Part shown: positions 24,601 through 36,262 of the stretch, piece by piece
Layout: every line of letters starts with the position of its first letter
Position numbering within the stretch: the first letter of the stretch is position 1
NCBI GenBank assembly: GCA_022316685.1
Contig: JAKJHU010000014.1
Span: forward strand, 5,816,001 to 5,880,000
DNA length: 64,000 nt
Reading direction: 5' to 3'
From: Progne subis subis
Lineage: Eukaryota; Chordata; Aves; Passeriformes; Hirundinidae
Notes under the pieces: model-generated
The model's database searches: none
Told to the model about the DNA's origin: nothing
Seen by the model: the letters and a program-made list of their open reading frames with translations, nothing else
Made by a program: the position numbers and the translations under genes

Positions 24601-27600
24601 TCTGTCAAACCTGACACATCAATAATATGTTTAGCCCTGTAAATGTCTTTCCATTGTGCTCAACACCCTGCGATTGCAATTGCTTCTTAGGTGACTTTCA
24701 TTCCTTGCCAAAGCGTAAAACACCCCATGATGCATGAAATGTGGGATTTGCATTCCCATTTGAAGCCTCAGATTCAAAAGTATGTTGGTGACTGGTTCCT
24801 CAAGGGCCTGTGTATGTCAGTGCAGGGTTCTGCAAGGCTTGGCAGAGTGCTGTGGGGGAGTAGTGGCAATGTTGATCGTGTGGAAGAGTGGAGAAACAGT
24901 GGATTTTAGTTTATCTTAGGAGAGGGTTTTGGTTTCCCTGGACATGGGTGGCTGAGTGCTTGCAGCAGCCCCAGGTCTTCACTTTAGCTGAGCAGGGCAC
25001 ATGATTAAATGAGTTCTTCCCTCCTGGCTCCCCGCCTTTTGCACTCCTGGAGAGCAAAAGCCTTTGCCTTGTCTCCCTGCTGATGTGCCACTGGGGGGAC
25101 GTGGCTTTGGCACGATTCCTGCGTCCCATGCTGACATGCGTCCCATGTCCTCTCCCCTGTGCTCCTGTTCTCCCCAGGCTAAGGCAGGAAATCTCTGTTT
25201 GCTTCTGCAAGGTGCATAGTTTCCTCTCCTCTTCTCAAATGCCTCTCCAATCCTTTTACCCTGTGGTGTTTATACTTCATATACATAAAGGAAAAGGGTT
25301 GTGCAGTCCTATACCTGTATCTTAAGTAACTGCTCACGTTTCATGTTGTTGGGAAGCAAGAAAAGTTTCAGGGCTTTGGCTAAATCCATTATTTGGACTC
25401 CTACACAAAGTTTTCTGTAAACTCTTCCTGTTTATAACAGGTGAGGATCTGGCTCCTTTTTTTTTTTATTTTTATTTTTGCTTTCAGTTTGGCACTGCTA
25501 TTAACTCTAAACGCCATTTGCTGTTTCTGCTAGGAAGAGCAGGGGGAGGAAGGAAACTTTGAGCAAAAACTCCAACTTCTACATTTATGAGAGTGATTTT
25601 AAATAACTTTGGGTTACCCATGCTAATCCTTTAACAGGAAGGGGGTTTGAGAACTGACCCAACCTCCTTTCCTTTCATTCGATCCCAAAACACCTGCAAC
25701 TCTCAGCAGAGTAATCTATGAATCACTGTGTCTGTCGTCTACTTATTGTCTTGTCTAGTGCACTCCACGGTGGAACTAATCAACAGCCCTGAATGAAGCA
25801 TTGCTCCTGAGCTGAATTCCTTAAAGCTCCTGAAGTATTCAGCAAGGAGGAGAAATCTTTTAGTATGATTTGCTCCACATTCCAAATTCATTTATAGAAA
25901 GAGAATAGATGATTAACAACGGGTCGAGAGACACAGATTTAGCCCTGCTTTGCCCTGACCTGCCCTGAGTTACTCCTTCCACTTCCCAGGCTGCTCTAAT
26001 AAGATGGGTTCAAGGATTGGGATGGCAAAAGCTGCTTGAATCCCCTGCACCCAGCTGTCTTAATTTGGTTTATTTGCCTTAATGAAGAAATCTGGTTCCT
26101 TAATCACAGGTGAACGGAAAAGGTCACTTGCCACTCTGACAAATGGGTTTACCCTGAGCTGTTGGTGTGGGGCTCTCAGATAGTGTTGTCCTCCCCCTTT
26201 TCTGCCCTGCCACGAAATGCCAGCGTCTCCGCGGCACCTCCCGTTGCGGCCGTTACCTGTGGTGCCTGGGCTGCCTGCCAAGGAGCACCCTCGGTAGCAA
26301 CAAAAGCATAATCATTTCCAGTTGGAAAAGGCTGAGCTGAAGTAATTTTCCTCTTTGAAAGCTGCCCCAGCTGGGCTCGGGTTAAGCAGGAGGACGCTCG
26401 GTCCCGGGACACAGCACAGTGAGGGTATGAAATTTGTCTGCAGCAGCCATTTGGGGAGACTGTGAGGTCCCCAAACTTGTTCTTCATCCTCACCTCGCGG
26501 TGTCCAGCTGACCTTGGCAGTGAGGTGCCCAGGGGCATCTTGCAATCAACCCTTTTGGCCTGGTCTGGGTAGGAAATGCTAACAAAATGGGTGCAAAATA
26601 AGGGATTGATATTTCCTAAGTGAACAGCTGGTCTGCAGAGGAGTTCAGAAGAGGGAGAGATGTAAAAGGACACTCTGCATCTCCCAGGACTGGGCAGCAG
26701 CACACTTTGAGGGCGTGTTGCAGGCCCTTTCCCAAGCAGTGCAAGCCTTGGGCTCACTGACCCTTGCTGTTGACTTTGGTAGTAAACTGTAGCAGTAAAG
26801 CCATGCCTCCATCCCAATGGACCTCCTGGAAAAAGCCAGCTGAGCCGTCTCACACAGCCCCAGTTAGCAACTTACTCCAGGAAATCCTTCTGCAGCTGGT
26901 ACAAAAGGAAACCATTCCAGAAAGGAGCTGTGTAGGTATGTGCAGGAAAATCATTGTTTCCTTCAGGTAGGGCTGAAAACCTCTGGATGTGTTTAGAAGA
27001 CAGAGAACATTTGGAGCACGTTCACGGTGATGTATGGTTGTCACCACGTGTGAGCTTTGTGGATGTGTGGGCTGTGGAAAATAAAACTTTTGAGGAATGG
27101 CCTGGGAACTTTGCAGAAATGCTGCACTTGTGGAGTGGTGTTCAGTGTCAGCTGAAGATGAAGCTCTTCTCCAGGTTCTGGGTGCTCACAGACAGCCTCA
27201 CTGGCAGCCTGCTGGGGTCACATAAAAAATGAGATGGGTCAAACCCCAGATGTGCTGACTGAGTGTTGAGATGCACCGATGTTCACTTTGCTGGCAAAAG
27301 TGATGTCTCTTTTACTTCACACTTCTGTTTTGAACCAAAAAACGAGGTGGGAGTTGGTCCAAAACAGAGCTTTCCAATTTTATTTGGCATTTAAGTTCTG
27401 CTATTTTTGAGTAATAGTCAGAAAGATAAAGCTCTGTCTTGCAGGAACGTCCTTGGATGTGGAAAAATAAAGCAGACAGGTGACTGGCAGGAAGTGAGAG
27501 CGGCGGCTCCCACACAGATGCAGATGACTAAATAAGTTTTGAGATCATCGTTCCTGTTCAGGTCTTTTCCTTTGATTCTTCAGATTATTTTTATGTCAGA

Positions 27601-30600
27601 GGCAAATAAGAAACAAAGACAAATATGCAAAATGATGAGCTGGAGCTTATCGGAGCAGGAAAATAAGCCATTCACACCTCTTCCCGGGTTGCCATGAAAG
27701 GCAAAATCATTCACATGAATCATGGCAGCTCGAGCTGCCTGAAATTGCTGCTTTCTGGAGTTAAGTCGCTGCTGGCATGCACAGGCTAAACAAAGATGGT
27801 AGTTCAGTTCATTTAAAAGAGCAAGATTTCTCTAGCTTTGATTTCCGTGTGTGTTTTTGTAGTGCCAATGAACGGTCTGATTTTTCTGACAGAGACTTTT
27901 AAGAGCATTTGTGTGTTTCCTTTGGGGAGCTGTGTATTTTTAAAGAAAAAACAAAACAAAACATCAGAGATGATGGAGAAGTGCACTCCCTCCTATCTCC
28001 AAGAGACAAAACCACAGGAAGAGGTATGTATTGTATCTCTTCAACAACCAAAACTGATGCCAGTGAAAGTGCCTGATTATTTTTGCTGATACAAACATAG
28101 ATTTTGGAAAGGAATCTGCTCTTTCTGCCTTCTGAGTGAAGGCATTAATTTATCCAAGATTTCTATGACAATCTCTTGTGCATGGACTTTCTGAGTCAGC
28201 CACGTACCTGTAACTTTTAGAGATATTAAAGGTACTGTTACTTCTCTGGAATGTATTTTTTGGCAGGTCTTGTTCCTTCCCAGGTGCTGGTGGCTGGAGA
28301 TAGGTGGTTTGTTACAACAAAATTATAGTTGCTGAAATTAGGCTATTTTGAGTGAGCTAGGTGGGAGAAAGCCTTTTGGAGCCCAAATTTAATAGCAAAT
28401 AGGCGCTTCTCCAGTGTGGCATTTCCTGCCCTTCTGGCTCCTCCTGGTCATGTTATTCCTTGGAGTTTCATACCTTTCTCTGGCTGCCTGGGAGCAGAAC
28501 TTGTTCCCTGCCACCCAAACAGAATTTTCTCACTTTATTCTACCAAATTTAACCTGCATGTTAACATGGGCAAAACATCTGACAAGACCATCTGCTGTGA
28601 TGTGTCCCTGTGCCAAAGCTTTCCATTCCTTCCAGTTCCCAGACTGCCGAGGTGGAGTTTGTCTGCTGTAGGTGTCTATGAGCATTTCCACCTCTGAGCA
28701 GATGGTTCAGTTTTCCTTTGTGCTTGACAGGATGGCATTTCACCTCAAGCTGGGCATCTAAACTGAGTCCTCTAAGAGTCTCTCCCAGGGTGTTTCTGCA
28801 GCCTGTGTGAAGCTGGTGTGGGTGTTGTAAACCTCCAGAGTGGGTGGTGATGGTGGATCCTGGCGTAGGATGTGTGCAGACAGCAGAGGGTGCTGGAGTT
28901 TTTTCCCTTTCAGTGCACCTCCAAGGTTGTGGGATCATTATAAACTAAAATCAATTGGCTCTTACCCTGATTGCTGAGCACACAGAAGCCAGGCAGGTAC
29001 AGCAAGAGAGGAGGTACCGAACTTGAATTAAATGGACACTGTCACCTTCAAAGCACACCTCTGCCAGAACTTCTGTACCTATCAAACCAGTGAGTGAAAA
29101 CAGATTATCGTGATACAAATCAACAGATTTTAATTGTTAATGACTGTTTAACAAAGATTTTCCTCTCTTGAACATTTTTATAACCTTTTTTTTCCCCCCC
29201 AGGAAATTGAAAACAAAATCCTCTACAGCCCTTTATTTCAGAGATGTCAGAGTCCAGAAAATTTTGTTCTGTCAGAACTTGCAGACACCACCAACCTCCA
29301 GCAAGCTGCCAATATAGACTTTTATAGAGTAACAGTGCTGTCAGCTGGCACCTTAAACCAGCATCCAGATCTGTACAACTAAAAAGCTTCACCCAGGACT
29401 GCCAGTTCCATGGGCCAGGGCTGTAGGAAGGGTTCCCCAGTAAATACCAGTAAATAAGCCTTCTAAAAACAGGATTTAAAAGAAGCAAGGGGAGCAAACC
29501 AGGCTTGCCAGGCTGTAAGACTGGAATAACTCCCTTAAGCTCAATAGAGCTTAAGCCTCTTAAGATTATCAGAGCCAAGTTCTCCCCATCAGGACGTGGA
29601 TGCACTGGTCAGTTGCAGAATAAGCCTGAAATTCAGACTTGCTCCTCAGGTCCTGCTGTGGGTGAGGAGCTTGAGAGTTGTGTCCTGTGTGCTGTGGTTG
29701 GTGGTGGTGCTCATGGCAGGGAATGGAAGCAGGTGTAGGGCCGTAGCTGCTTCACCTTCCAGTTAATGCATCCTTACATCCATCCCTGCTTAAAAGTGCA
29801 AATTTCACACCACGGCTTCCAACTCCAGCTGATGTCATAGCCAGAATTAAAACTTGGGAGTGACTGGCTCCTGGCCTATTTATTAATCTAGTAAATCACA
29901 CAGTCTCTCTCCTGCTAACCCTCTCTGGTTACTGGGATTGCTTGGCAGCAGCAAGCCCAGCCCGATGTCCATTGCTGGCTCTGTTACCACTCCAGCTTTC
30001 TTGCCAGCTCAAGGGCATCCAGTCAACAAATGTCTTATTTTTGGATTCCCCCATTCTCCCAAGACCATTGCTATGAGGAATGACCTCCCTTACCTCATTC
30101 ACCTTGTTTGCTGTTCCCGACCCAGAGAGTGCCGTGGCCGCTGCATGAGTCAATCGTCCCACGGAGGAGAGCTCTCACTGGGATGTTTTCCTTAGCATTT
30201 GAGCCAGAGCCGTGGCTGGCATCCGCAGGACGGTGCAGATGAACGTGGAAAAGTCCATATTTTAGTCATGTTAAAGCTATGGCTGAGCTAACAAAAGTCA
30301 GGAAATCCAAATTGCGGATTGACAGGTTGTCCTTGGACTGCCCTGCCACTTGTGGGCATGGGATGGCAGCACACCCGGGATGGGGCACTGCAGCCCCTCC
30401 AGGGAGGTGCTTCACTCTGCAGCGTGCTGAGCGTGGAAGAGCAGCTACAAACACTTAGATCCGTGACGGGCTCATTTCTCTTCTTTTTAAGCAGTTAACT
30501 TTTTTGTTGTTGTTGTTGCTGTCTTTTTCAAAAAAGTTGTTGTGCAAAGGTACGAGGCTTCCTCTCACTGAAGTGAAAATCTTGTTTGTGCATGTGAACC

Positions 30601-31130
30601 TCAGGGTGGTTTCTCCACCTCTGCAGGGCATGTTCACGGCTGGCTGTGGCTCACGGGTCTTTTTGCACAGCAACACACAGAAGCCCCTTCCCATTTTGAG
30701 TGTGCCATTTCCCACATTTGAATGTGCCATCTTCTTTTTCTGTAGCCAACTTCTGAGTTTTGCTACCTTTTTATTAACTTTTTTTGCCCCTTATGTGTTT
30801 AAAAATGAGAGCCATCTTTAGGAAATGCACTGTGGGAATCCAAAATCTTCCAGCTTGCCTGCAATACAAAGGTTATGAAAAGTAATAAGAACTCACAGAT
30901 TCTTATGTTAAACTACTTCTTTTATGAGTAACTGGAAAGCCTCATTTATATTTCTTATTAGAACTGGTAAAATTATTGAGATCAACTTAATTTTCATGAC
31001 TAAAAAAAATTCTGGTTCTGTTCCACCATTTAATTCTTTAAAAACATCTTGCTTCTCCCATCATCAATATAAACGTGTCACTTAAATTTTATACAATAAA
31101 TTTCAGCGTTGCAACATTCAGTGTTTATAG
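18640..31130. other. Long non-coding stretch, moderately GC-rich in the middle
   Basis: 22090-24110 is GC-richer with scattered CpG and overlapping open frames on both strands, a composition effect. A possible exon-like segment ends at an AG|GTAACG site near 26251 on the minus strand (see findings). No other gene, RNA or repeat family is recognised. Confidence 0.5.
20674..20693. repeat. 20-base T tract
   Basis: Uninterrupted T run. Confidence 0.93.
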
Positions 31131-31480
31131 CTTTTGCCGAGCAGGCTCGCCCAGTTTTGGTGTGGAATGGCCGGGCTACCCGATGCAAAAAAAAATAATG
31201 CCCCTTAAATATAGGGTCGGGTTTTGCAGCCCGATAAGCAGCAGCAATCCCAACTCGAGTATTCCCGTCTCTCCTCCGCTCTCGCCGCTATCTCTCGGGG
31301 CGGCTGGGAGTTACAATCGCCCTGCAACTTCCTCCTCCCTCCTTGCGAGGAGAGGATGGGAATTTGCTGAAGGCTTTTATCAGCAATATGCATCTGCCCC
31401 CAGTCTCACTCAGCGGCTCTCGCCAACCAGTGGGAAAAGTCGGGCCAAGGCGTAATCTGCTCCCAGCTTGCTTCCTGCCG
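31130..31480. promoter_or_regulatory. Small CpG-enriched patch
   Basis: A locally CpG-rich stretch (CTCGCCGCTATCTCTCGGGG, CAATCGCCCTGC) in CpG-poor surroundings, 0.3 kb beyond the end of the candidate exon at 31737-31974. It also holds a TATA-like AAATATAGGG at about 31206. Could be a small promoter or an enhancer; no transcript is evident. Confidence 0.35.
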
Positions 31481-31736
31481 CCGTGCCCCAGGGATGGAGG
31501 AAGCAGACAAGTGGCCCTGCGTGCTCTCTGCTTGCCAGGCCCAAAAGTTCAAGAGGCTCAGGGAGACAGAAGAGAGTTTCTTGCTCTCTTCTTCAGGGAT
31601 GTCGCGTATTTGTTGCTGGAATATAGTGAAAGGCTGTAAAGATGAGTCAAAACCCAGATGAGCCTTATGGCTTGGAGCTCTTTGGACACCTGCTGAGTGA
31701 ATTTTGGCCACTCACTCTGTAGAGCGTGATGTGATA

Positions 31737-31974
31737 TTAAGGTGCCATCTGAAGAGTCTTCCAGTGAGATGAGGTGTCATCTTCAGGTTTCAGTTTGTAC
31801 TCCTGCTCTATCTGCACCTGGGCCCACCACTTGATTAATTTCTTTGCCTGTTCATAAAAGACCACTTTTGCATCAAGAATTCCTCTTGTGTCTACAGAAT
31901 TTTGATGAAGTGTGAGGTGGAAGGGATTTTTCTGCTCCTGTTGCATGTAATTTAAGTAAGTTTGGTCGGAGCTT
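31737..31974 (-). CDS. Candidate 3'-terminal coding exon, unrecognised protein
   Basis: A strong acceptor (CAGTCTTTCTTATCCAG) precedes 78 open codons and a TAA stop on the minus strand. The peptide contains SVDTRGILDAKVVFYEQAKK, a helical, charged segment with a WWAQ motif, and ends in KTLQMAP. The same frame is open far upstream (to about 32468), but the part upstream of the acceptor is Cys/Ser/Trp-rich and looks like intron read-through. The exon starts in phase 2, so it cannot follow exon B directly; at least one unseen exon would be required. No AATAAA lies close downstream. It may be the end of the gene represented at 37.1-37.7 kb, a separate gene, or chance. Confidence 0.35.
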
Positions 31975-32479
31975 CTGGATAAGAAAGACTGATGGATTAG
32001 GCCAGAGGGTGAGCACAGGGAACGTGCTGGGGTCTGAGTGAAACATGCTGGAAACCAGCAGCAAAGTGCAGAGCAGACACTGTGCAAATGACTACAAGTC
32101 CTCCAGACGTAGACAAAGGCTGCCTCTTCACAATTTACCTGCAGACATTGGTGCAGCAGGGTCTTTATCCCCAAATAAAGCCATGGGGTGAGACCCTGGT
32201 GGAAACAGGAGGACCATGTTCTCCCACTTTTGCTGGTGTAGGAGTGGGAGAAAACTCCTACAAACTTCTGCTTTAGCCAGAAGAGCCATGTTTGCTCAGA
32301 ACTAGACTTTTGAAGTAGAACTAGACATTTGTTTTTCTGTTTTTTGAAATATTTATTCTTCCCCAAACAAAGTAATTGGTGAAAATCTTGTCTCCACTTT
32401 AAATCCCAGGAGTTTTGTCCAGGACTTTTATGGTGCCAGGATTTCTCACTGTGTATTTTTTTTAGCACCTGAGCTTAGG

Positions 32480-34560
32480 TAGGGTTCAGGAGAACACATC
32501 TGCCATTAGAAGGTTGCTCCCAGCCTTCCTGTGTTGTATCAAGGTCTGGAGTTAACAGGGCAGTCTCCAAGCGTGGCACATAATGCGTTTCTGCATTAAA
32601 TACACCCACATTATCTTACATCCCAAGCAGCCCAGATTGTCAGTAGACAATTATGGGTTTTGCTGGGTTTATTTTGATTGGCCTGCTCTCAGTTTTCCAT
32701 AGTGGTACTCTATTTGTAAAAACAGATCATTAATGATAACAACAGATGACATGTGTCTGAAATATGGGGTGGACGGGGGGAGTTAGTTTTTCTTCCTATT
32801 TTTTTTTTTTTTTCCTGAGTGTCTGCACTTTGACAGTGCATTTGCCAGGCTGTCACTTGCTTGGGAGATCCACAAGATTAGGACCTCATTGTGTGAATGT
32901 TTTCACAGCACTTGTTGCTATAAAGAATCTTCACACTTTGGTGGATGAAATCTGGACTCCTAGACACAAACTGTTAAGAAGCAATCATAACAATTAGCTA
33001 ATGTGTCAACAATTAGCACTTTCCATCAACTGGCATTGAGTGGAACCTTCTTCTTATCCATATGCAGACAAAAATGCAATGATGTAGTAAAGAAAAGCAG
33101 TGAAGTTGGCTGCTCTCGTCCCTTGCTGTAGCCAGCAAGCTCCCATGGGCATTGTTTACAATGATTATTCTTCCATTATGATGTTATTGCACAGGTCAGG
33201 GGTGGTAGCTAGACTGAAAATAAGAGCTTTTCCCCCCTCCTTTTTTTTTTTTTTTTTTTTTTTTTTTCCTCCCCTTTAAACTTTTGGCTGCTTTTACAAA
33301 AGTACAACAGAAACAACTGCTGTGAAAAGGTCAGCCAGTAACAGTACTTTAGTGTTTAACTGGTAAATATTTCAAAATAGTATTTCTAATATTTTACCAT
33401 TTGGAAGATTTTCAATGCATCTCCAGCCCAGTGCGACTCAATCATTATAAGATTTCCACAGCCTCCACTGGGAATCCTTTACAATGGCCACATTATAATC
33501 TGTTACTGTATCTACCACCAGTTGGTCAGAATTTGTTTGGATATCTTTTTATATGGCGTGTTACTGGCAGTAACATAAAAAACACACTTTTCCCAAGTAT
33601 TTTACATATCTCCGTGTGTAAGCACCCGAAAAAACTGAAGGCAGGTCTTCCTCTTAACCACACAGTAGCTTCTGAGGGGACAATGCATGTGACTGGAGAG
33701 AAGATCCGTGTCTTCTCCAAGGAAACGTCTGTTGGGAATGAGTCCTGTAATGAGTGGGGTTTGTATCAGGCTCCTGTGAGACAAACCCGAAGTACTGCAG
33801 CATCAGTGAGGGTTTCCCTGGTTAATCGTGGAGCTGGAGCCAAAGTGAAACCCCGTTAAAAAGAAGCAGCGCAGTTTCTAAAAGTCACACTCTGCTTGAG
33901 TGCAAGCCAGAGCGACTGATTTAAAGCAGGGCAGGGTGCTGGAGCACGGCCTCATCTGGTGCAGCAGCCTGGGAGCCGCTGCTCAGACCATGTGTGCACA
34001 TCTAGGAAGGGTTTGACAGCTCCATGAAGGGGGTGTGTTAATCTGAACAAAGAGGTGGTGGTAAGGATGCAAATAAGAACAACAGTAATCAAAGTTTGTG
34101 ATTTCTCTGAGTTCAGCTTGTGCTGCAACAGGGGAAAAGGACGAGTCTGTGGTTTAGGGGACGATGCCCCCTCTGCCCAGCACTTCCCAAATCTCCCTGA
34201 GACTTTGGGTGCAAACCTAACACCTGAATTTACCTTGCTTGCCTCCTTTTAATCCCAGTTCTTCCCTGTCCCCTCCTTCCAGCCTGGGACATTGTGATAC
34301 TAAATAAATGTTTGAGATTTTTGGAGTGGCAGGGAGTGTGTGTGTGGGGTGTATAATTACATTGAGGATTATTAATATGGGAAATATGGTCAATAAATGT
34401 GAGAGGGGTTGAGTAACGCAGGAACATTCTTTGCAAATTCTTTAGTAACAGAGTAGGCAGAGTGCCACAGACAAAGAAAATCCTCAGAATTGCAAGGGTG
34501 TTCTTATGGCTTCTGCCAAGACGATGACAAAACCCCTTCTTTCTTCCTGCATTAGGACTC
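32480..34560. other. Probable intron or intergenic sequence
   Basis: Between the candidate exons and the palindromic relic; contains T tracts at 32799-32813 and 33241-33267. No convincing exon on either strand. Confidence 0.45.
33241..33267. repeat. 27-base T tract
   Basis: Uninterrupted T run flanked by C-rich edges (TCCCCCCTCC left, CCTCCCC right), giving a roughly 45-base pyrimidine-only strand. Confidence 0.95.
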
Positions 34561-34561
34561 C

Positions 34562-34760
34562 TATTCAACGATACTCTTAAGCATGTTTTTAAATTCCATT
34601 GACATTTAAAAGCACTGTTGACTTTAATAGGACTTAAGCACCTGTTCATGGTTAATTGTGTACTTTCAGGGCTTTTCTCGAAGGAAAAAAAAAAAAAAAA
34701 AAAAAAGATAGACTTAGGCATGTGCTTAAAGTTAAGCAGGTGCTTAAGAGCTTTGCAGAG
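34562..34760. repeat. Ancient palindromic MITE-like repeat relic
   Basis: Repeated words CTTAAGCA, GGACTTAAGCACCTG, ATGTGCTTAAAGTTAAGCAG and GTGCTTAAGAGCTTTGCAGAG flank CCATTGACATTTAAAAG and GTTGACTTTAATAGGAC. This is the layout of a palindromic, non-autonomous DNA-transposon-like family widespread in turtles, crocodiles and birds. A 22-base A tract (34685-34706) interrupts it. The family name is not certain from memory. Confidence 0.55.
34685..34706. repeat. 22-base A tract inside an ancient repeat
   Basis: Uninterrupted A run between the two halves of the palindromic relic at 34562-34760. Confidence 0.93.
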
Positions 34761-35149
34761 CTGAGGCCTTAGAACTGAGTCTAATCCTTCCTGAAGTCTG
34801 GGGATGGTCTTTCCCTGTGTGCCTGGTGCACAGAAAAAAGTTGTTTAAGTGATAAAACGAATACATGAGAAATACCTAAAAGGATATTTTTTTCAACAGC
34901 AACCAGTGATGGCTGACACCTTAATTATAGAATGAATTTATAACCAGACTAAATGTACTATAGCAAAACCTCTTCCAAAATCATTTACAGCTACGGGTGC
35001 AGATAATTTTGCTGGGTAACTCTAATTATACACTGAAAAGAGCTCACCTTTCCATTAACACAAGGGTTGCTCCCAGCCAATGCAGAGCTTCATCCCCCAA
35101 GTGAAGCAGGATCCACTTCTCTGGGTGAGATGGGAGAGGGATTTTTTTT

Positions 35150-35151
<2 letters not shown>

Positions 35152-35193
<42 letters not shown>
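35152..35193. repeat. 42-base T tract
   Basis: Uninterrupted T run. Lys-rich or Phe-rich frames crossing it are artefacts. Confidence 0.95.
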
Positions 35194-35418
35194 CACTGAG
35201 GAAGGACTGTTTTGTGGTAGGCAGGGATTGGTGGTTTAGAAAACCATCAATCACAGTGCCAGATGTGTCTTTCCTGCCTCTTACCCTGGAATTAGGCAAA
35301 TAGCTTTTGAGTGATTTTGGGATTACAGTGTCTTTTCTTGAGAGCTGCCCTGGATGTTTCATCATCCCCACTCCTTGTCTGGGAGAAGACAAGGCTTCTG
35401 TTCTTTCCTTTCCTTGGT

Positions 35419-35634
35419 TCATGTTATGAATTCCATCACATCAGGGACTGCCCTGCTGGAAGGTGATGAGTAATTCTCAGTGATGCACCATGCCAGGGCA
35501 AATCTGAAAACCCCAGTGCCTGGGGGAGTCAGCAGGTCCTCCAGCAGCGCCTTGACCCTGAGCCTGGCCATATTCAGTGATTTTCTCAAAGCCTCATTTC
35601 CTTCAGGGCTGTAAGTGACAATGATGTCTTCTGT
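35419..35634 (-). CDS. Candidate coding exon after a long T-rich acceptor, unrecognised
   Basis: On the minus strand an 18-base T tract is followed directly by AG, a very strong acceptor, and then by 71 open codons ending at TGA (35419-35421). The peptide starts TEDIIVTYSPEGNEALRKSL and continues with a likely amphipathic helix (ARLRVKALLEDLL). In phase 0 it could follow exon B only if B uses its weaker GTAGGG donor. With the strong GTGAGC donor the frame shifts and stops quickly. It may therefore be a terminal exon, an alternative exon or a chance frame. No family is recognised. The T tract may simply be a homopolymer that mimics an acceptor. Confidence 0.27.
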   Translation of the reverse strand, partial: TEDIIVTYSPEGNEALRKSLNMARLRVKALLEDLLTPPGTGVFRFALAWCITENYSSPSSRAVPDVMEFIT

Positions 35635-35636
35635 CT

Positions 35637-35654
35637 AAAAAAAAAAAAAAAAAA
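35637..35654. repeat. 18-base A tract
   Basis: On the minus strand this forms the T-rich part of the acceptor of candidate exon 35419-35634. Confidence 0.93.
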
Positions 35655-36192
35655 GAAAACATAGAAGAAAAAAGTTTCCAGCCTTTGTGGTGGCAGAGAT
35701 AAGCTGGAAGGAGAGAGCCAACTCTATCCTCAAATAAGAAGGCAAATAATTGAAACCGCATGCATTTCTAACAGCAACAAAACACCCCTAACCCAAAATA
35801 ACCCCCAAATTCAGCTGGATTCCTTCCTGAGTGAGCTTGGATGGTGGAGGTCAGCAGCACTGTCTTGCTCACAGGGGTTGAGGGATGCCCAGAGCAGTTG
35901 TCCTGTGAGCCTTGTTGAGATTTAACCCCTTTGCCATAAATCTGATACAATTAAATATAGTTTAAGTGGTTCACAGGGAATTATAGGGCTGTGGCTGGAA
36001 GGATGAATTCCTTGCCTGGCTGTAAGGGTTTCTGGAGAGGATGTACACACAGAAGCTGGACAGAAGGAGTTTTATCTTCAGTCAGGAATCTGGTAATCAG
36101 AGTAGAGTGTTTCACCCAAGAGGTGCCAGCTCCTGTCCACAGTGTAGCACAGATGAACAGGGAAAAAAAACCCAAAAAAACCCCTTGAAAAT

Positions 36193-36205
36193 TCTCTCTC
36201 TCTCT

Positions 36206-36262
<57 letters not shown>
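36193..36262. repeat. (CT)n plus 54-base T tract
   Basis: Sixteen-odd bases of (CT)n lead straight into the longest homopolymer in the window, T at 36209-36262. On the minus strand this is an A tract followed by (AG)n; about 20 bp upstream of the A tract is TAAATAAG, so a retroposed tail is conceivable but no parent body is visible. Confidence 0.95.

Noticed and set aside
26176..26853. 225-codon minus frame as a whole
   Set aside because: Only the short segment ending at CAG|GTAACG looks exon-like; the rest reads as chance, so it is listed only as a finding.
31975..32468. Upstream part of the 243-codon minus frame
   Set aside because: Cys/Ser/Trp/His-rich, and a strong acceptor separates it from the better-looking C-terminal part; probably intron read-through.
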